The notes below the pieces were generated by a model that worked only from the letters and a program-made list of their open reading frames with translations, was not told where the DNA came from and did no database searches. A stretch of DNA of 15,724 nucleotides from Hyphomicrobiales bacterium. Lineage in GTDB: Bacteria > Pseudomonadota > Alphaproteobacteria > Rhizobiales > Xanthobacteraceae. Every line of letters begins with the position of its first letter. Position 1 is the first letter of the stretch. This document shows, in pieces, positions 1-12,319 of this stretch. The stretch covers positions 1 to 15,724 of the forward strand of contig JAHFPO010000001.1 of assembly GCA_023266695.1 (NCBI GenBank), given 5' to 3'. Made by a program: the position numbers and the translations under genes.

Positions 1-1929
<1,929 letters not shown>

Positions 1930-2254
1930 GCTCTCATCGTCGATGCCCACCCCTCGGCAGAGAGTTTTTCGCCCGAACGATTGCTCGTTCAAACGAAACG
2001 GGATCGACGCATTCAGATAGAAGAGACCAGCTTGCTTCGCAAACCATCCGAGGATGTGGGTGCCGTTCGACGGAGTCGTCAAAGGCGCTTGCGCGCCGTC
2101 GAATTCTCCGACGAAAAACGTCATCCGCGCGGGTTTCCCCGAAACGGATGTTCGGATGATTTGCTCTTCACGATGTCATACAACCGAGTTTCCCGCCGCG
2201 GCGCTTTTCCGACGGCACGGGAAGAACCTCATTCGGACGAGTGGCTCCGCGAAT
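1930..2254 (-). other. Internal transcribed spacer between tRNA-Ala and 23S
   Basis: This is transcribed spacer of about 325 nt with no credible gene. The reverse complement of 2167-2186 reads TTGTATGACATCGTGAAGAG. This resembles the region around the spacer boxA antitermination site of alphaproteobacterial rRNA operons (a TGYTCTTTGA-like core followed by CATTGTGAA), but the boxA core itself is degenerate. The 5' half of the 23S processing stem should lie close to 1930, but its partner is outside the window. Open frames crossing this stretch in both directions have no recognisable protein features. Confidence 0.6.
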
Positions 2255-2330
<76 letters not shown>

Positions 2331-2377
2331 GCCGCGTGCGCAAGCCTGCGCACAGGAAACGCCGGACGCGAGAAAGA

Positions 2378-2454
2378 TGGTGGGCCTGGGAAGATTTGAA
2401 CTTCCGACCTCACGCTTATCAAGCGCGCGCTCTAACCAGCTGAGCTACAAGCCC
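2378..2454 (-). tRNA. tRNA-Ile (anticodon GAU)
   Basis: A 77-nt tRNA encoded on the minus strand. It begins GGGCTTGTAGCTCAGCTGG, has anticodon loop TTGATAA with GAT (complement of 2418-2420), a T-arm with GTTCAAATC, and ends GGCCCACCA with encoded CCA. It is the first spacer tRNA after 16S and is co-transcribed with the rRNA operon. Confidence 0.98.
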
Positions 2455-2549
2455 AAGATCTAGAATCAAGGTCCAACGGACCGGCCGGCCTATCGCATAA
2501 GCAGATTAAGACATGCTCAACGCGATAAGGACGGCACGGGCTCGTCCGC

Positions 2550-2579
2550 GAAGAAAGAGAAACGAAGACGGCGGCATCC
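2550..2579 (-). repeat. 3' half of 16S processing stem
   Basis: On the plus strand this 30-mer begins GAAGAAAGAGAAACG and is the near-exact reverse complement of 4328-4357 in the 16S leader. In the transcript the two halves can pair along all 30 positions, with one clear mismatch and four G-U pairs. They bring the ends of 16S together in the classic RNase III substrate. It lies about 90 nt past the mature 16S 3' end. Confidence 0.8.
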
Positions 2580-2660
2580 CGCCTGATGGGCTCTGACTAA
2601 GCCCGTAGTGTTCCAAGAAAATCCGATAAGACGCGCCGCGAACGGCGGCCTTGAAGGATC

Positions 2661-4158
<1,498 letters not shown>

Positions 4159-4203
4159 GAGATCTGATCGGCTCGGTCACTACATTGACGAGTCCCAAGC
4201 ACG

Positions 4204-4237
4204 TCGATCGCAGACACGAGATCGCATCTGCAATCGA
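4204..4237 (-). other. Hairpin in rRNA leader upstream of 16S
   Basis: An 11-bp imperfect inverted repeat, TCGATCGCAGA at 4204-4214 and TCTGCAATCGA at 4227-4237, with a 12-nt loop. It has a single G-U pair when read as RNA. It lies about 45 nt before mature 16S and inside the RNase III stem, so it probably helps to fold the precursor leader. Its function is inferred. Confidence 0.5.
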
Positions 4238-4327
4238 TCAAGCTTGAATGTAAACGTAGGACCGCCGAAGTCTCGTACGGCCTTCGCCCCGAGCAAAGCT
4301 TTCGCCCGCCAGGAGGAAGGCCCGCAA

Positions 4328-4357
4328 GGACACCGCCGCCTACGTTTCTCTTTCTTC
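4328..4357 (-). repeat. 5' half of 16S processing stem
   Basis: The minus strand here reads GAAGAAAGAGAAACGTAGG and onward, complementary to the spacer segment at 2550-2579. Pairing of the two halves encloses the whole 16S gene. Substitutions between the halves are mostly of the G-U type, which preserves pairing and suggests selection on structure. Confidence 0.8.
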
Positions 4358-4369
4358 TGATCCACGTTT

Positions 4370-4378
4370 CAAACAGCA
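4370..4378 (-). promoter_or_regulatory. boxA-like antitermination site in rRNA leader
   Basis: The minus strand reads TGCTGTTTG, one base different from the boxA form TGCTCTTTG bound by NusB-S10. It sits just upstream of the 16S processing stem and about 130 nt after the probable transcription start, the usual place for leader boxA. The mismatch is at the central C, so binding is an inference. Confidence 0.5.
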
Positions 4379-4478
4379 GGGCTTGCGCCCGCCCTCCGCA
4401 AAACCGGAGAGCCGTCGAACCTCCCCCTCCCGGCCTGCGCCAGAAGTGAGCGACCATGGGTCGTTGAGGAGCTTTACA

Positions 4479-4502
4479 GGCGCGCCATCGCGGCGGCGCG
4501 CC
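4479..4502 (-). other. Start-proximal GC-rich hairpin in rRNA leader
   Basis: Two copies of the self-complementary octamer GGCGCGCC (4479-4486 and 4495-4502) are separated by 8 nt. They can form a very stable 8-bp hairpin that begins only about 4-5 nt after the inferred rRNA transcription start. The sequence is clear. A role in 5'-end protection or early elongation is inference. Confidence 0.55.
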
Positions 4503-4512
4503 GTAATGGGTG

Positions 4513-4542
4513 ACTATAGGCTCCGCGTCATTTTATTGTCAA
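4513..4542 (-). promoter_or_regulatory. rRNA operon promoter (-35 TTGACA, -10 TATAGT)
   Basis: On the minus strand a perfect TTGACA (complement of 4537-4542) is followed after 18 bp by TATAGT (complement of 4513-4518), a 5/6 match to the sigma-70 -10 element. The spacer contains AATAAAA. The discriminator after the -10 is CACCCAT, placing the start at about 4506 and giving a leader of about 350 nt. It is the best promoter match on either strand upstream of 16S. A C-rich discriminator is typical of promoters under ppGpp control, but that is not shown here. Confidence 0.8.
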
Positions 4543-4702
4543 CTACCGGGCCCGGGAGCCCCTTCAGGGCGTATGCTGACACCTGCCGTCATCATGCCGC
4601 CATGATAACAGGGCGCCTTGACCGGCGCGCCCGCGGCAAGTTGCGGGGTGAAATTCCGCCACGCAGCAACGGGCTACAGACCCGGGCGGCCACGGGGACC
4701 AA

Positions 4703-4707
4703 GAGGA
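4703..4707 (+). promoter_or_regulatory. Ribosome binding site deciding the M23 peptidase start
   Basis: GAGGA lies 6-7 nt before TTG at 4714. There is no in-frame ATG upstream of the membrane segment. The other possible start, TTG at 4618, has no comparable site, and the 32 residues it would add are Arg/Gly/Pro-rich and look untranslated. The site therefore favours the 4714 start. Confidence 0.6.
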
Positions 4708-4713
4708 AAGCGC

Positions 4714-6681
4714 TTGAACAGCGGGCGACGAGCGACGAACGACGAGCGCCATGCCCTTGCGGGGGCCATCGACCTCGGCAACGAGCCTCCCCTCGGTCTC
4801 GACGGCGATGTCGAGGAGCCGATCGACCGCCGGCGTGTCTCGATTCGCTGGCTCGCAGCCACCGTGCTCGCCGCCTTTTCCGGTGCCGGCCTCATGGGCG
4901 GGGCGGTGTGGGCCGCCCTCGATGGCGAATACCGTTTCGCAGCGCTCCCTGAACTCGCCCGCATGGCGTTGAAGAGCGTCGGCGAGCGGGCTTCCAACCT
5001 CGCGCACAAGGCCGACCGCATCACGCTCTTGGCCGAGCACTTCAGTGCGCGCCAGACGCTGCGTGTTTCCACCACCACCCGTGTCGGCGACCGCGAGATC
5101 GTCCGCGTGCGGCCGTTCGTTCGCGTCGCGACCAATCTGGCGCTGAGCCCGTCCACGCTCGCCGCCAGTGTTCCCCCCTTCAATCCGGTCAAGCTGATGG
5201 CCGAGGCGGACGAAGACCGGGGAGAGGACGATCCGCAGATCGAGCCGACGGGCGAGCTTTCGATCGTCATGCGCGATCTCGCCTTGGTTTCTCCGACGGT
5301 ACGAATCGTCGCTTCGATGCGCAACGAAGACGTCCTATTCAAAGTGCGCGAGGCGATCGCGCCCGCCGCCGGCGACGGCAAGCTGCGCCAGACCCTCACT
5401 GCGAGCGCGGGATTCGCGGGCGGCGGGCGGCTCGGCTACGCCGCCGAGGGCGACCCGCGCAACGGGGAGGGATTGTCGGCATTCGCCGAAAACATGAGCT
5501 CGGTCCCCAAGAGCGCGAACGAAGTGACCGGCGGCAATAGCTGGTCCGAACGCACGGTGCTGGCGAAGAAAGGTGAAGGATTGGGCGCCATCCTTCGCGA
5601 TCTCAACGCCTTGCCGCGGGCGACACAGGCGCTCGTTTCCGCCTTCGGCGCGCGCGGCCGCGATGGCGGCATCAAGGAAGGCTATCGCGTGCGCGTCCTC
5701 CTCGACGGCCTGGAGGACGGACAAACCCAACCGCTGCGCGTCAGCATTTTCAGCGAAAAAGGCCACGAGGGCACCGTCGCGCTCTCCGACACCGGCCGTT
5801 ACGTCTCCGTCGAGGAACCGCGCGAGATGGACCTCGCAAAACTCGGAAGCGAAGAGTCCGAAAGCGAAGAAGGTCGCGGCATGCGTCTCTACCAGAGCAT
5901 CTACGAGACGGCGCTGCGTAATGAAATACCGCGGCCGATGATCGAGAACATGATCCGCACCTTCTCCTTCGACATCGACCTGCAGCGCAAGGTGCGGGCC
6001 GGCGATTCCTTCGAGCTGCTCTATGCCGCCGACGAGGCCGAGGGACACAGCGACGTGCTCTTTGCCGCGCTCGTGGTCGCCGGCGAGCCGCGCCGCTACT
6101 ACCGCTTCCAGACCGGCGACGACGGCATCGTCGATTATTACGACGACGCCGGCAAGAGCGCGAAGAAATTTCTGGTCCGCAAACCGATGACCGGAGGCAT
6201 CTTCCGATCCGGCTTCGGTCCGCGCAAGCATCCGATCCTCGGCTATGTGCGCATGCACACCGGCGTCGATTGGGCGGACGACACCGGCGCTCCGGTCTTC
6301 GCCGCCGGCAACGGCACCATCATCAAGGCCGACTGGGACTCCGGCGGTTATGGCCGCAAAATCGAAGTCCAGCACCTCAACGGCTACATGACCTCCTACG
6401 GCCATCTCTCCGGCTTCGCCCGCGGCATGCAGCCCGGCGCCAAGGTGCGTCAGGGCCAGATCATCGGCTATGTCGGCAACACGGGTCTATCGACCGGCCC
6501 ACACCTCCATTACGAAGTGCTGGTCAACGGCCACTTCGTCGATCCGATGCGCATCAAACTGCCGCGCGGACGCGAGTTAGAGGGTCCGGTTCTCACCGAG
6601 TTCGAGCGCGAGCGTAGGCGCATCGACAGCATTCTGGAGCGCGGAGCCGCGACGCCGCGCGTGGCACAGACCGGTTATTGA
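4714..6681 (+). CDS. Membrane-anchored M23 family metallopeptidase (putative murein endopeptidase)
   Basis: A 655-residue protein. A short cytoplasmic N-terminus is followed by one transmembrane segment (about residues 46-69), so the bulk should lie in the periplasm. Residues about 390-470 (from MRLYQSIYETAL to the GDSFELLY region) resemble the domain that precedes the catalytic domain in MepM/Csd3-type endopeptidases. Residues about 494-614 are the LytM/M23 domain with all expected residues: the HxxxD zinc motif in HTGVD (His515, Asp519), catalytic His564 in SYGHLS, and HLH at 597-599. Family members cut peptide cross-links in peptidoglycan to allow growth or division. The gene diverges from the rRNA operon and ends 15 bp from the end of convergent clpB. 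The start is TTG 4714; a longer form from TTG 4618 (687 residues) is possible. The family call is firm, the exact substrate is not. Confidence 0.92.
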   Translation: MNSGRRATNDERHALAGAIDLGNEPPLGLDGDVEEPIDRRRVSIRWLAATVLAAFSGAGLMGGAVWAALDGEYRFAALPELARMALKSVGERASNLAHKADRITLLAEHFSARQTLRVSTTTRVGDREIVRVRPFVRVATNLALSPSTLAASVPPFNPVKLMAEADEDRGEDDPQIEPTGELSIVMRDLALVSPTVRIVASMRNEDVLFKVREAIAPAAGDGKLRQTLTASAGFAGGGRLGYAAEGDPRNGEGLSAFAENMSSVPKSANEVTGGNSWSERTVLAKKGEGLGAILRDLNALPRATQALVSAFGARGRDGGIKEGYRVRVLLDGLEDGQTQPLRVSIFSEKGHEGTVALSDTGRYVSVEEPREMDLAKLGSEESESEEGRGMRLYQSIYETALRNEIPRPMIENMIRTFSFDIDLQRKVRAGDSFELLYAADEAEGHSDVLFAALVVAGEPRRYYRFQTGDDGIVDYYDDAGKSAKKFLVRKPMTGGIFRSGFGPRKHPILGYVRMHTGVDWADDTGAPVFAAGNGTIIKADWDSGGYGRKIEVQHLNGYMTSYGHLSGFARGMQPGAKVRQGQIIGYVGNTGLSTGPHLHYEVLVNGHFVDPMRIKLPRGRELEGPVLTEFERERRRIDSILERGAATPRVAQTGY

Positions 6682-6696
6682 CGAGACCGGCCGGAT

Positions 6697-9294
<2,598 letters not shown>

Positions 9295-9299
9295 CGTCG

Positions 9300-9304
9300 C
9301 CTCC
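9300..9304 (-). promoter_or_regulatory. Ribosome binding site of clpB
   Basis: The minus strand reads GTGGAGGCGACGATG: a full GGAGG with a 5-nt spacer to ATG 9294. It fixes the clpB start four codons downstream of the longest open frame. Confidence 0.8.
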
Positions 9305-9360
9305 ACAGCATGTCCTGCCCGTCCCGGAGGCCCGGGCGGAACACCTGAATTCTCCGATGG

Positions 9361-9389
9361 AGATAGGGATCACGGCCGGGGGGCGGAAG
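9361..9389 (-). promoter_or_regulatory. Candidate heat-shock (sigma-32 / RpoH) promoter of clpB
   Basis: The minus strand carries CCCTATCT (complement of 9361-9368), 7 of 8 with the sigma-32 -10 pattern CCCCATnT and also like the CYTATNT form reported in alphaproteobacteria. Fourteen bases upstream is CTTCCGC (complement of 9383-9389), which keeps only the CTT core of CTTGAAA. The spacing is right and the -35 is weak. The start would be near 9354, about 60 nt before the clpB ATG. ClpB genes are usually under RpoH, which supports the reading. Confidence 0.4.
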
Positions 9390-9456
9390 GGGCGGCGCCG
9401 TGAAAATTCGCCTGGCATGGCTGGACGAGCCGGACCGGATCGCCGAGAAAGCGGAA

Positions 9457-10233
9457 ATGACTTCCGTTTTAACCAATCCCCGGGTTGCCGCGCTTTACCG
9501 CTACCCGGTGAAAGGGCTCTCGGCCGAACGCCTCGCCGCCGTCGCGCTTGCGGCCGGGGAAACCTTTCCCATGGATCGCGCCTTCGCGCTCGAGAACGGA
9601 CCCTCGGGCTTCGACCCGGGCTCACCCGCCTGGGCGCCCAAGATCAAATTCCTCTGCCTCATGAAGAACGCACGGATCGCTGCGCTCTCGACCCGTTACG
9701 ACGACGCGACCGGAGTGTTCACCGTCGCGCGGGATGGGCGCGTGATCGTCGAGGCGCACCTGCACGACGCCGGCGGGCGCGCGGCGATTGAACGTTACCT
9801 GCAAGATTACATGGGCGAGGAGGCGCGCGGAGCGATCCGGCTCCTGCACGCGTCAGGGCACAGTTTTTCCGACCTGGCGCGCAAAGTCGTCTCGATCATC
9901 AATCTGGAGAGCGTCGCCACGCTCGAACAATCCCTTGCGCGCAAGGTGCATCCCTTGCGCTTCCGCGGCAACGTCTATGTGGAGGGAATGCCCGCCTGGT
10001 CCGAAGCCGGACTCGTGGGTCGAACGCTGAAAATCGGATCGGTACGTTTGCGGGTCGTAAAACCCATCCAGCGCTGCGCCGCGACCGAGGTCGATCCCGA
10101 AACCGCGCTGCGCAACATTGACGTTCCAGACGCGCTCTATCGCCTCACCGGAGAAGATGATTGCGGAATCTATGCGGAAGTCATCGGCGCAGGAAAAATC
10201 GCCGAGGGCGATCCGGTCGCGGTCGTCGATTGA
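9457..10233 (+). CDS. MOSC domain-containing protein
   Basis: A 258-residue protein. The N-terminal beta-barrel domain starts with the characteristic YRYPVKGLS (about residues 14-22). The C-terminal MOSC domain has KPIQRC with the conserved cysteine at position 207, followed by a VDPETALRNID segment and an ending of GIYAEVIGAGKIAEGDPV type. MOSC proteins (named after the molybdenum cofactor sulfurase C-terminus) are thought to bind or transfer sulfur in molybdenum cofactor chemistry; the relatives YcbX and mARC reduce N-hydroxylated compounds. The substrate cannot be read from sequence. ATG 9457 is chosen because the conserved barrel begins soon after. A GTG start at 9400 adds 19 residues without family resemblance and would run into the clpB promoter region. 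The gene diverges from clpB and converges on the DUF4167 gene with a 3-bp gap. Confidence 0.88.
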   Translation: MTSVLTNPRVAALYRYPVKGLSAERLAAVALAAGETFPMDRAFALENGPSGFDPGSPAWAPKIKFLCLMKNARIAALSTRYDDATGVFTVARDGRVIVEAHLHDAGGRAAIERYLQDYMGEEARGAIRLLHASGHSFSDLARKVVSIINLESVATLEQSLARKVHPLRFRGNVYVEGMPAWSEAGLVGRTLKIGSVRLRVVKPIQRCAATEVDPETALRNIDVPDALYRLTGEDDCGIYAEVIGAGKIAEGDPVAVVD

Positions 10234-10236
10234 TAT

Positions 10237-11019
10237 TCAGTCGCCGGAGCCGGCCGGTTTTGGCGGTGTGACGCCGCCTTCACCCGGCCGCGTTTCATTT
10301 GCAGCTGCCGGCGGAGCCACGGGCGGTCTTGCGGACGTCTCTCCCGCGCTTTCCGCACGCGGCTCGAATTCGCCCGGACCGCGCGGACGGAACCGCCGAC
10401 GGCGGCGACCGAAGCGGCCGCCATCGCGATCGCCCGGTTCGTTGTCCATGCCGTTGCCCTGGCCCTGGCCAGGGCCCTGTCCCTGCCCCGCCATGCCGGC
10501 ACCACCGGTGATGAAGGCGGGCAGGTTGCCCTCGCGCGGCTGTTCGTTTCTCGGCTGCTGCGGATAGCCCTGGACAGGCGGTTGCGGTTGCGGTTGCGGC
10601 GGTTGAGGTTGCGGTTGCGGCCGCAGCATCTGGTTGACCACCGGCGCGCCGCCGGCATACGGCTGCGCATGCGGCTGTTCCGGCGGACCGGTGTCGTCGT
10701 CATCGTCGTCGAAGTCTTCGCGCGAATCGCCTTCCGGACGCTGAAATTGTGACTGCTGTTGTTGGTGCGGCTGGGTAAACTGGGCCTGCGCGGCCGCGAT
10801 CAGGCGGAAATAGTGCTCCGCATGCTGAAAATAACCCTCGGCCGCGACCGGATCGCCCGAGGCCTGCGCATCACGCGCAAGCTGCATGTATTTTTCGGCG
10901 ACGTGATGGGCGGTGCCCCGGATCTTCACGTCGGGGCCGTTCGATTCGTACACTCGGGTCAAAGGATTGTGTCCGCGGCGATTGCGCCCGCGCATACGCT
11001 TGTTCTGTCCGTTTCTCAT
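10237..11019 (-). CDS. DUF4167 domain-containing protein, probable RNA-binding, largely disordered
   Basis: A 260-residue protein of unknown function. The N-terminus (1-80) is the conserved DUF4167 module: a basic RNGQNKRMRGRNRRG tract, then NPLTRVYESNGPDVKIRGTA and a helical segment with HHVAEKYMQLARDAQASGD and FQHAEHYFRLI. The rest is low complexity: Gln-rich (84-93), an acidic run of six Asp (104-109), a Pro-Gln repeat (134-148), a Gly-Gln tract (about 179-189), an Arg cluster GRRRRRFRPRG (204-214), and a Pro/Ala-rich end. Basic ends around disordered, sticky tracts suggest RNA or ribosome binding, but that is inference. The family is typical of Hyphomicrobiales and often lies beside prmC/prfA. 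GGGAG lies 12 nt before the ATG. The gene ends 3 bp from the convergent MOSC gene. Confidence 0.9.
   Translation of the reverse strand: MRNGQNKRMRGRNRRGHNPLTRVYESNGPDVKIRGTAHHVAEKYMQLARDAQASGDPVAAEGYFQHAEHYFRLIAAAQAQFTQPHQQQQSQFQRPEGDSREDFDDDDDDTGPPEQPHAQPYAGGAPVVNQMLRPQPQPQPPQPQPQPPVQGYPQQPRNEQPREGNLPAFITGGAGMAGQGQGPGQGQGNGMDNEPGDRDGGRFGRRRRRFRPRGPGEFEPRAESAGETSARPPVAPPAAANETRPGEGGVTPPKPAGSGD
10461..10476. repeat. 16-bp perfect palindrome inside DUF4167 gene
   Basis: GGCCCTGGCCAGGGCC is a perfect palindrome. It lies in the codons of a Gly-Gln-Pro tract (about residues 182-187) whose redundant codons can explain it. Confidence 0.5.
10576..10620 (-). repeat. Pro-Gln hexanucleotide repeat in DUF4167 gene
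   Basis: Tandem imperfect copies of the 6-mer GGTTGC (plus-strand reading) encode the alternating Pro-Gln tract at residues 134-148 of the DUF4167 protein. Copy number may vary between strains by slippage without shifting frame, because the unit is 6 nt. Confidence 0.7.
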
Positions 11020-11060
11020 CTTGAGCCGTATCTCCCGTTACGCGGCATCGCCGCCTCACT

Positions 11061-11255
11061 TCAGATCGTCCGTCGGTATTCCTCGGCCGCCGAACGCACT
11101 ACACCCCCGGCATCGAGCCGGTCGCATCGATGAGCCGGACACGTCGGCGTCGCGGCCGTGTTGGCATCGAGTTTCAGAATCTTAGAGACCAATTCCGCGC
11201 TCAACGCGGAGAGTTGCCCCTTGCTTTCGCGCCTCGACCAAACCGCGCGCGAACA
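11061..11255 (-). pseudogene. Open frame without good start downstream of the small ORF; possible decayed or frameshifted partner
   Basis: In the +1 frame relative to the 11182-11409 ORF, 65 sense codons run from just after TGA at 11256-11258 to TGA at 11061-11063. The middle reads as a plausible helix (KGQLSALSAELVSKILKLDA). There is no ATG or GTG in frame; the first TTG is at 11202-11204. The frame could be the continuation of the upstream small ORF after a frameshift, or chance. I do not recognise the product. Confidence 0.25.
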
Positions 11256-11409
11256 TCAGCGAAGCGTTGGACCCGGGCATCGTCGCCGGCGCCGAATGCC
11301 ACGCGACCTTTAGCCCCGAAACCGCATCTCGCGGCTCCTTGCGCGCTACCGCCTTGCGGCTGGACACGCGCTCCGGATCGAATCCCGAGCGGACACTAAT
11401 GCGGTTCAC
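11182..11409 (-). CDS. Small hypothetical ORF overlapping the prmC 3' end
   Basis: A 75-residue ORF of unknown function. It starts at GTG 11409 with GGAAG five bases upstream, and overlaps the end of prmC by 14 nt in another frame, so it could be translationally coupled. The product is basic, beginning MNRISVRSGFDPERVSSRK, with no membrane segment, no cysteine and no recognised domain. Codon third positions are mostly G or C, as in the neighbouring genes. The last codons and the stop overlap a 6-bp hairpin (TCCGCG 11194-11199 / CGCGGA 11205-11210). The frame is also open further upstream inside prmC, up to 11484. From memory, and unverified, similar peptides recur in Bradyrhizobium-group genomes, which would point to a repeat family rather than a gene. 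Confidence 0.35.
   Translation of the reverse strand: MNRISVRSGFDPERVSSRKAVARKEPRDAVSGLKVAWHSAPATMPGSNASLMFARGLVEARKQGATLRVERGIGL
11194..11210 (-). other. Hairpin in the prmC - DUF4167 gap
   Basis: TCCGCG-CTCAA-CGCGGA forms a 6-bp stem with a 5-nt loop. On the minus strand it is followed by ATTGGTCTC and not by a T-run, so it is not a standard intrinsic terminator. Confidence 0.4.
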
Positions 11410-12319
11410 CGGCGCTTCCAAGTGTTTTTTTCGACCCGCCGCCGGGGTGGATAACAAGCGCCCGCGGGCAGCCCGAAAGATCACGACGCGCGGCGGCGTT
11501 AACGATCAGCCCCGCGTTTCGCGCGAGCTCGGCGACCGCCGTTTCTTGTCCGTTTCCGATCTCGAGTATGGCGACGCCCGTGGGAGAGATGAGCCGCGGC
11601 AGATCGAATGCGATCGCGCGATAGGCATCGAGCCCGTCCGCACCGCCATCGAGCGCGAACAGAGGATCGTGATCCCGGACTTCCGGCGGAAGTGTGGCGA
11701 TCTCCCCGCTCGCCACATAGGGCGGATTGGCGACAATTAAATCGAATTGTCGGCCGAGCGCAGCGGCCCAATCGCCACGGACGAGCGCCGCGCGGGAACC
11801 AAGGCCGAGGTTGTCGAGATTGGTGCGGGCGACGGCGAGCGCGTTCACGCTCCGATCGACTCCGACGCCGAAAGCGCGCGGCCGTTCCAGCAAGATCGCG
11901 GCGAGTAAGGCTCCCGCGCCGACGCCGAGATCAAGCACCCGAATGGAAGCATCGCGATCGGGCATGGCGGCGAGTGCTGCTTCGATGACGGTTTCGGTTT
12001 CGGGGCGCGGCACCAGCGTCGCGGACCCGAGCGTAAAGGACAGGCTCCAGAATTCCTTGACACCGACGATGCGCGCGATGGGCACACCCACGATACGCCG
12101 CTCCGTCCAGGCTGCGAGCCTGGCCTCGGCCTCCGCATCGATCTGCATATCGGGCCGGGCCAGCAACACAGCCATGTCGACGCCGAGCGCATGCGCGATG
12201 AGCACCCTCGCATCGAGCTCCGCGCTCTCTATCCCCGCTGCGAGCAATCTCGCGACGATGCGCCGGCGCAGCGATCCGATGGTCGCGCACTTATGCTGGA
12301 TGTCCATCTGAACGATCAT
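11396..12319 (-). CDS. prmC: Peptide chain release factor N5-glutamine methyltransferase PrmC
   Basis: A 307-residue class I SAM-dependent methyltransferase (HemK family) that methylates the glutamine of the GGQ motif in release factors and so speeds peptide release. Seen: a helical N-terminal domain (to about residue 90) that docks the release factor, the conserved VPRPETE at 103-109, SAM-binding motif I VLDLGVGAGA at 128-137, and the catalytic NPPY at 198-201. It is somewhat longer than E. coli PrmC (277). The last ~15 residues (after RALVIHPGGG) look non-conserved and run over seven consecutive A bases (complement of 11425-11431). The start ATG overlaps the prfA stop as ATGA, a sign of translational coupling with its own substrate gene, and GGAAG lies 10 nt upstream. 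Confidence 0.96.
   Translation of the reverse strand: MIVQMDIQHKCATIGSLRRRIVARLLAAGIESAELDARVLIAHALGVDMAVLLARPDMQIDAEAEARLAAWTERRIVGVPIARIVGVKEFWSLSFTLGSATLVPRPETETVIEAALAAMPDRDASIRVLDLGVGAGALLAAILLERPRAFGVGVDRSVNALAVARTNLDNLGLGSRAALVRGDWAAALGRQFDLIVANPPYVASGEIATLPPEVRDHDPLFALDGGADGLDAYRAIAFDLPRLISPTGVAILEIGNGQETAVAELARNAGLIVNAAARRDLSGCPRALVIHPGGGSKKTLGSAGEPH

Noticed and set aside
5335..6405. 356-codon frame antisense to the M23 gene
   Set aside because: High-GC shadow frame. The plus strand has intact M23 motifs, and the antisense peptide has no recognisable domain.
9925..9962. Direct repeat CCCTTGCGC twice in the MOSC gene
   Set aside because: Two short copies within coding sequence are explained by the codons and have no array or symmetry.
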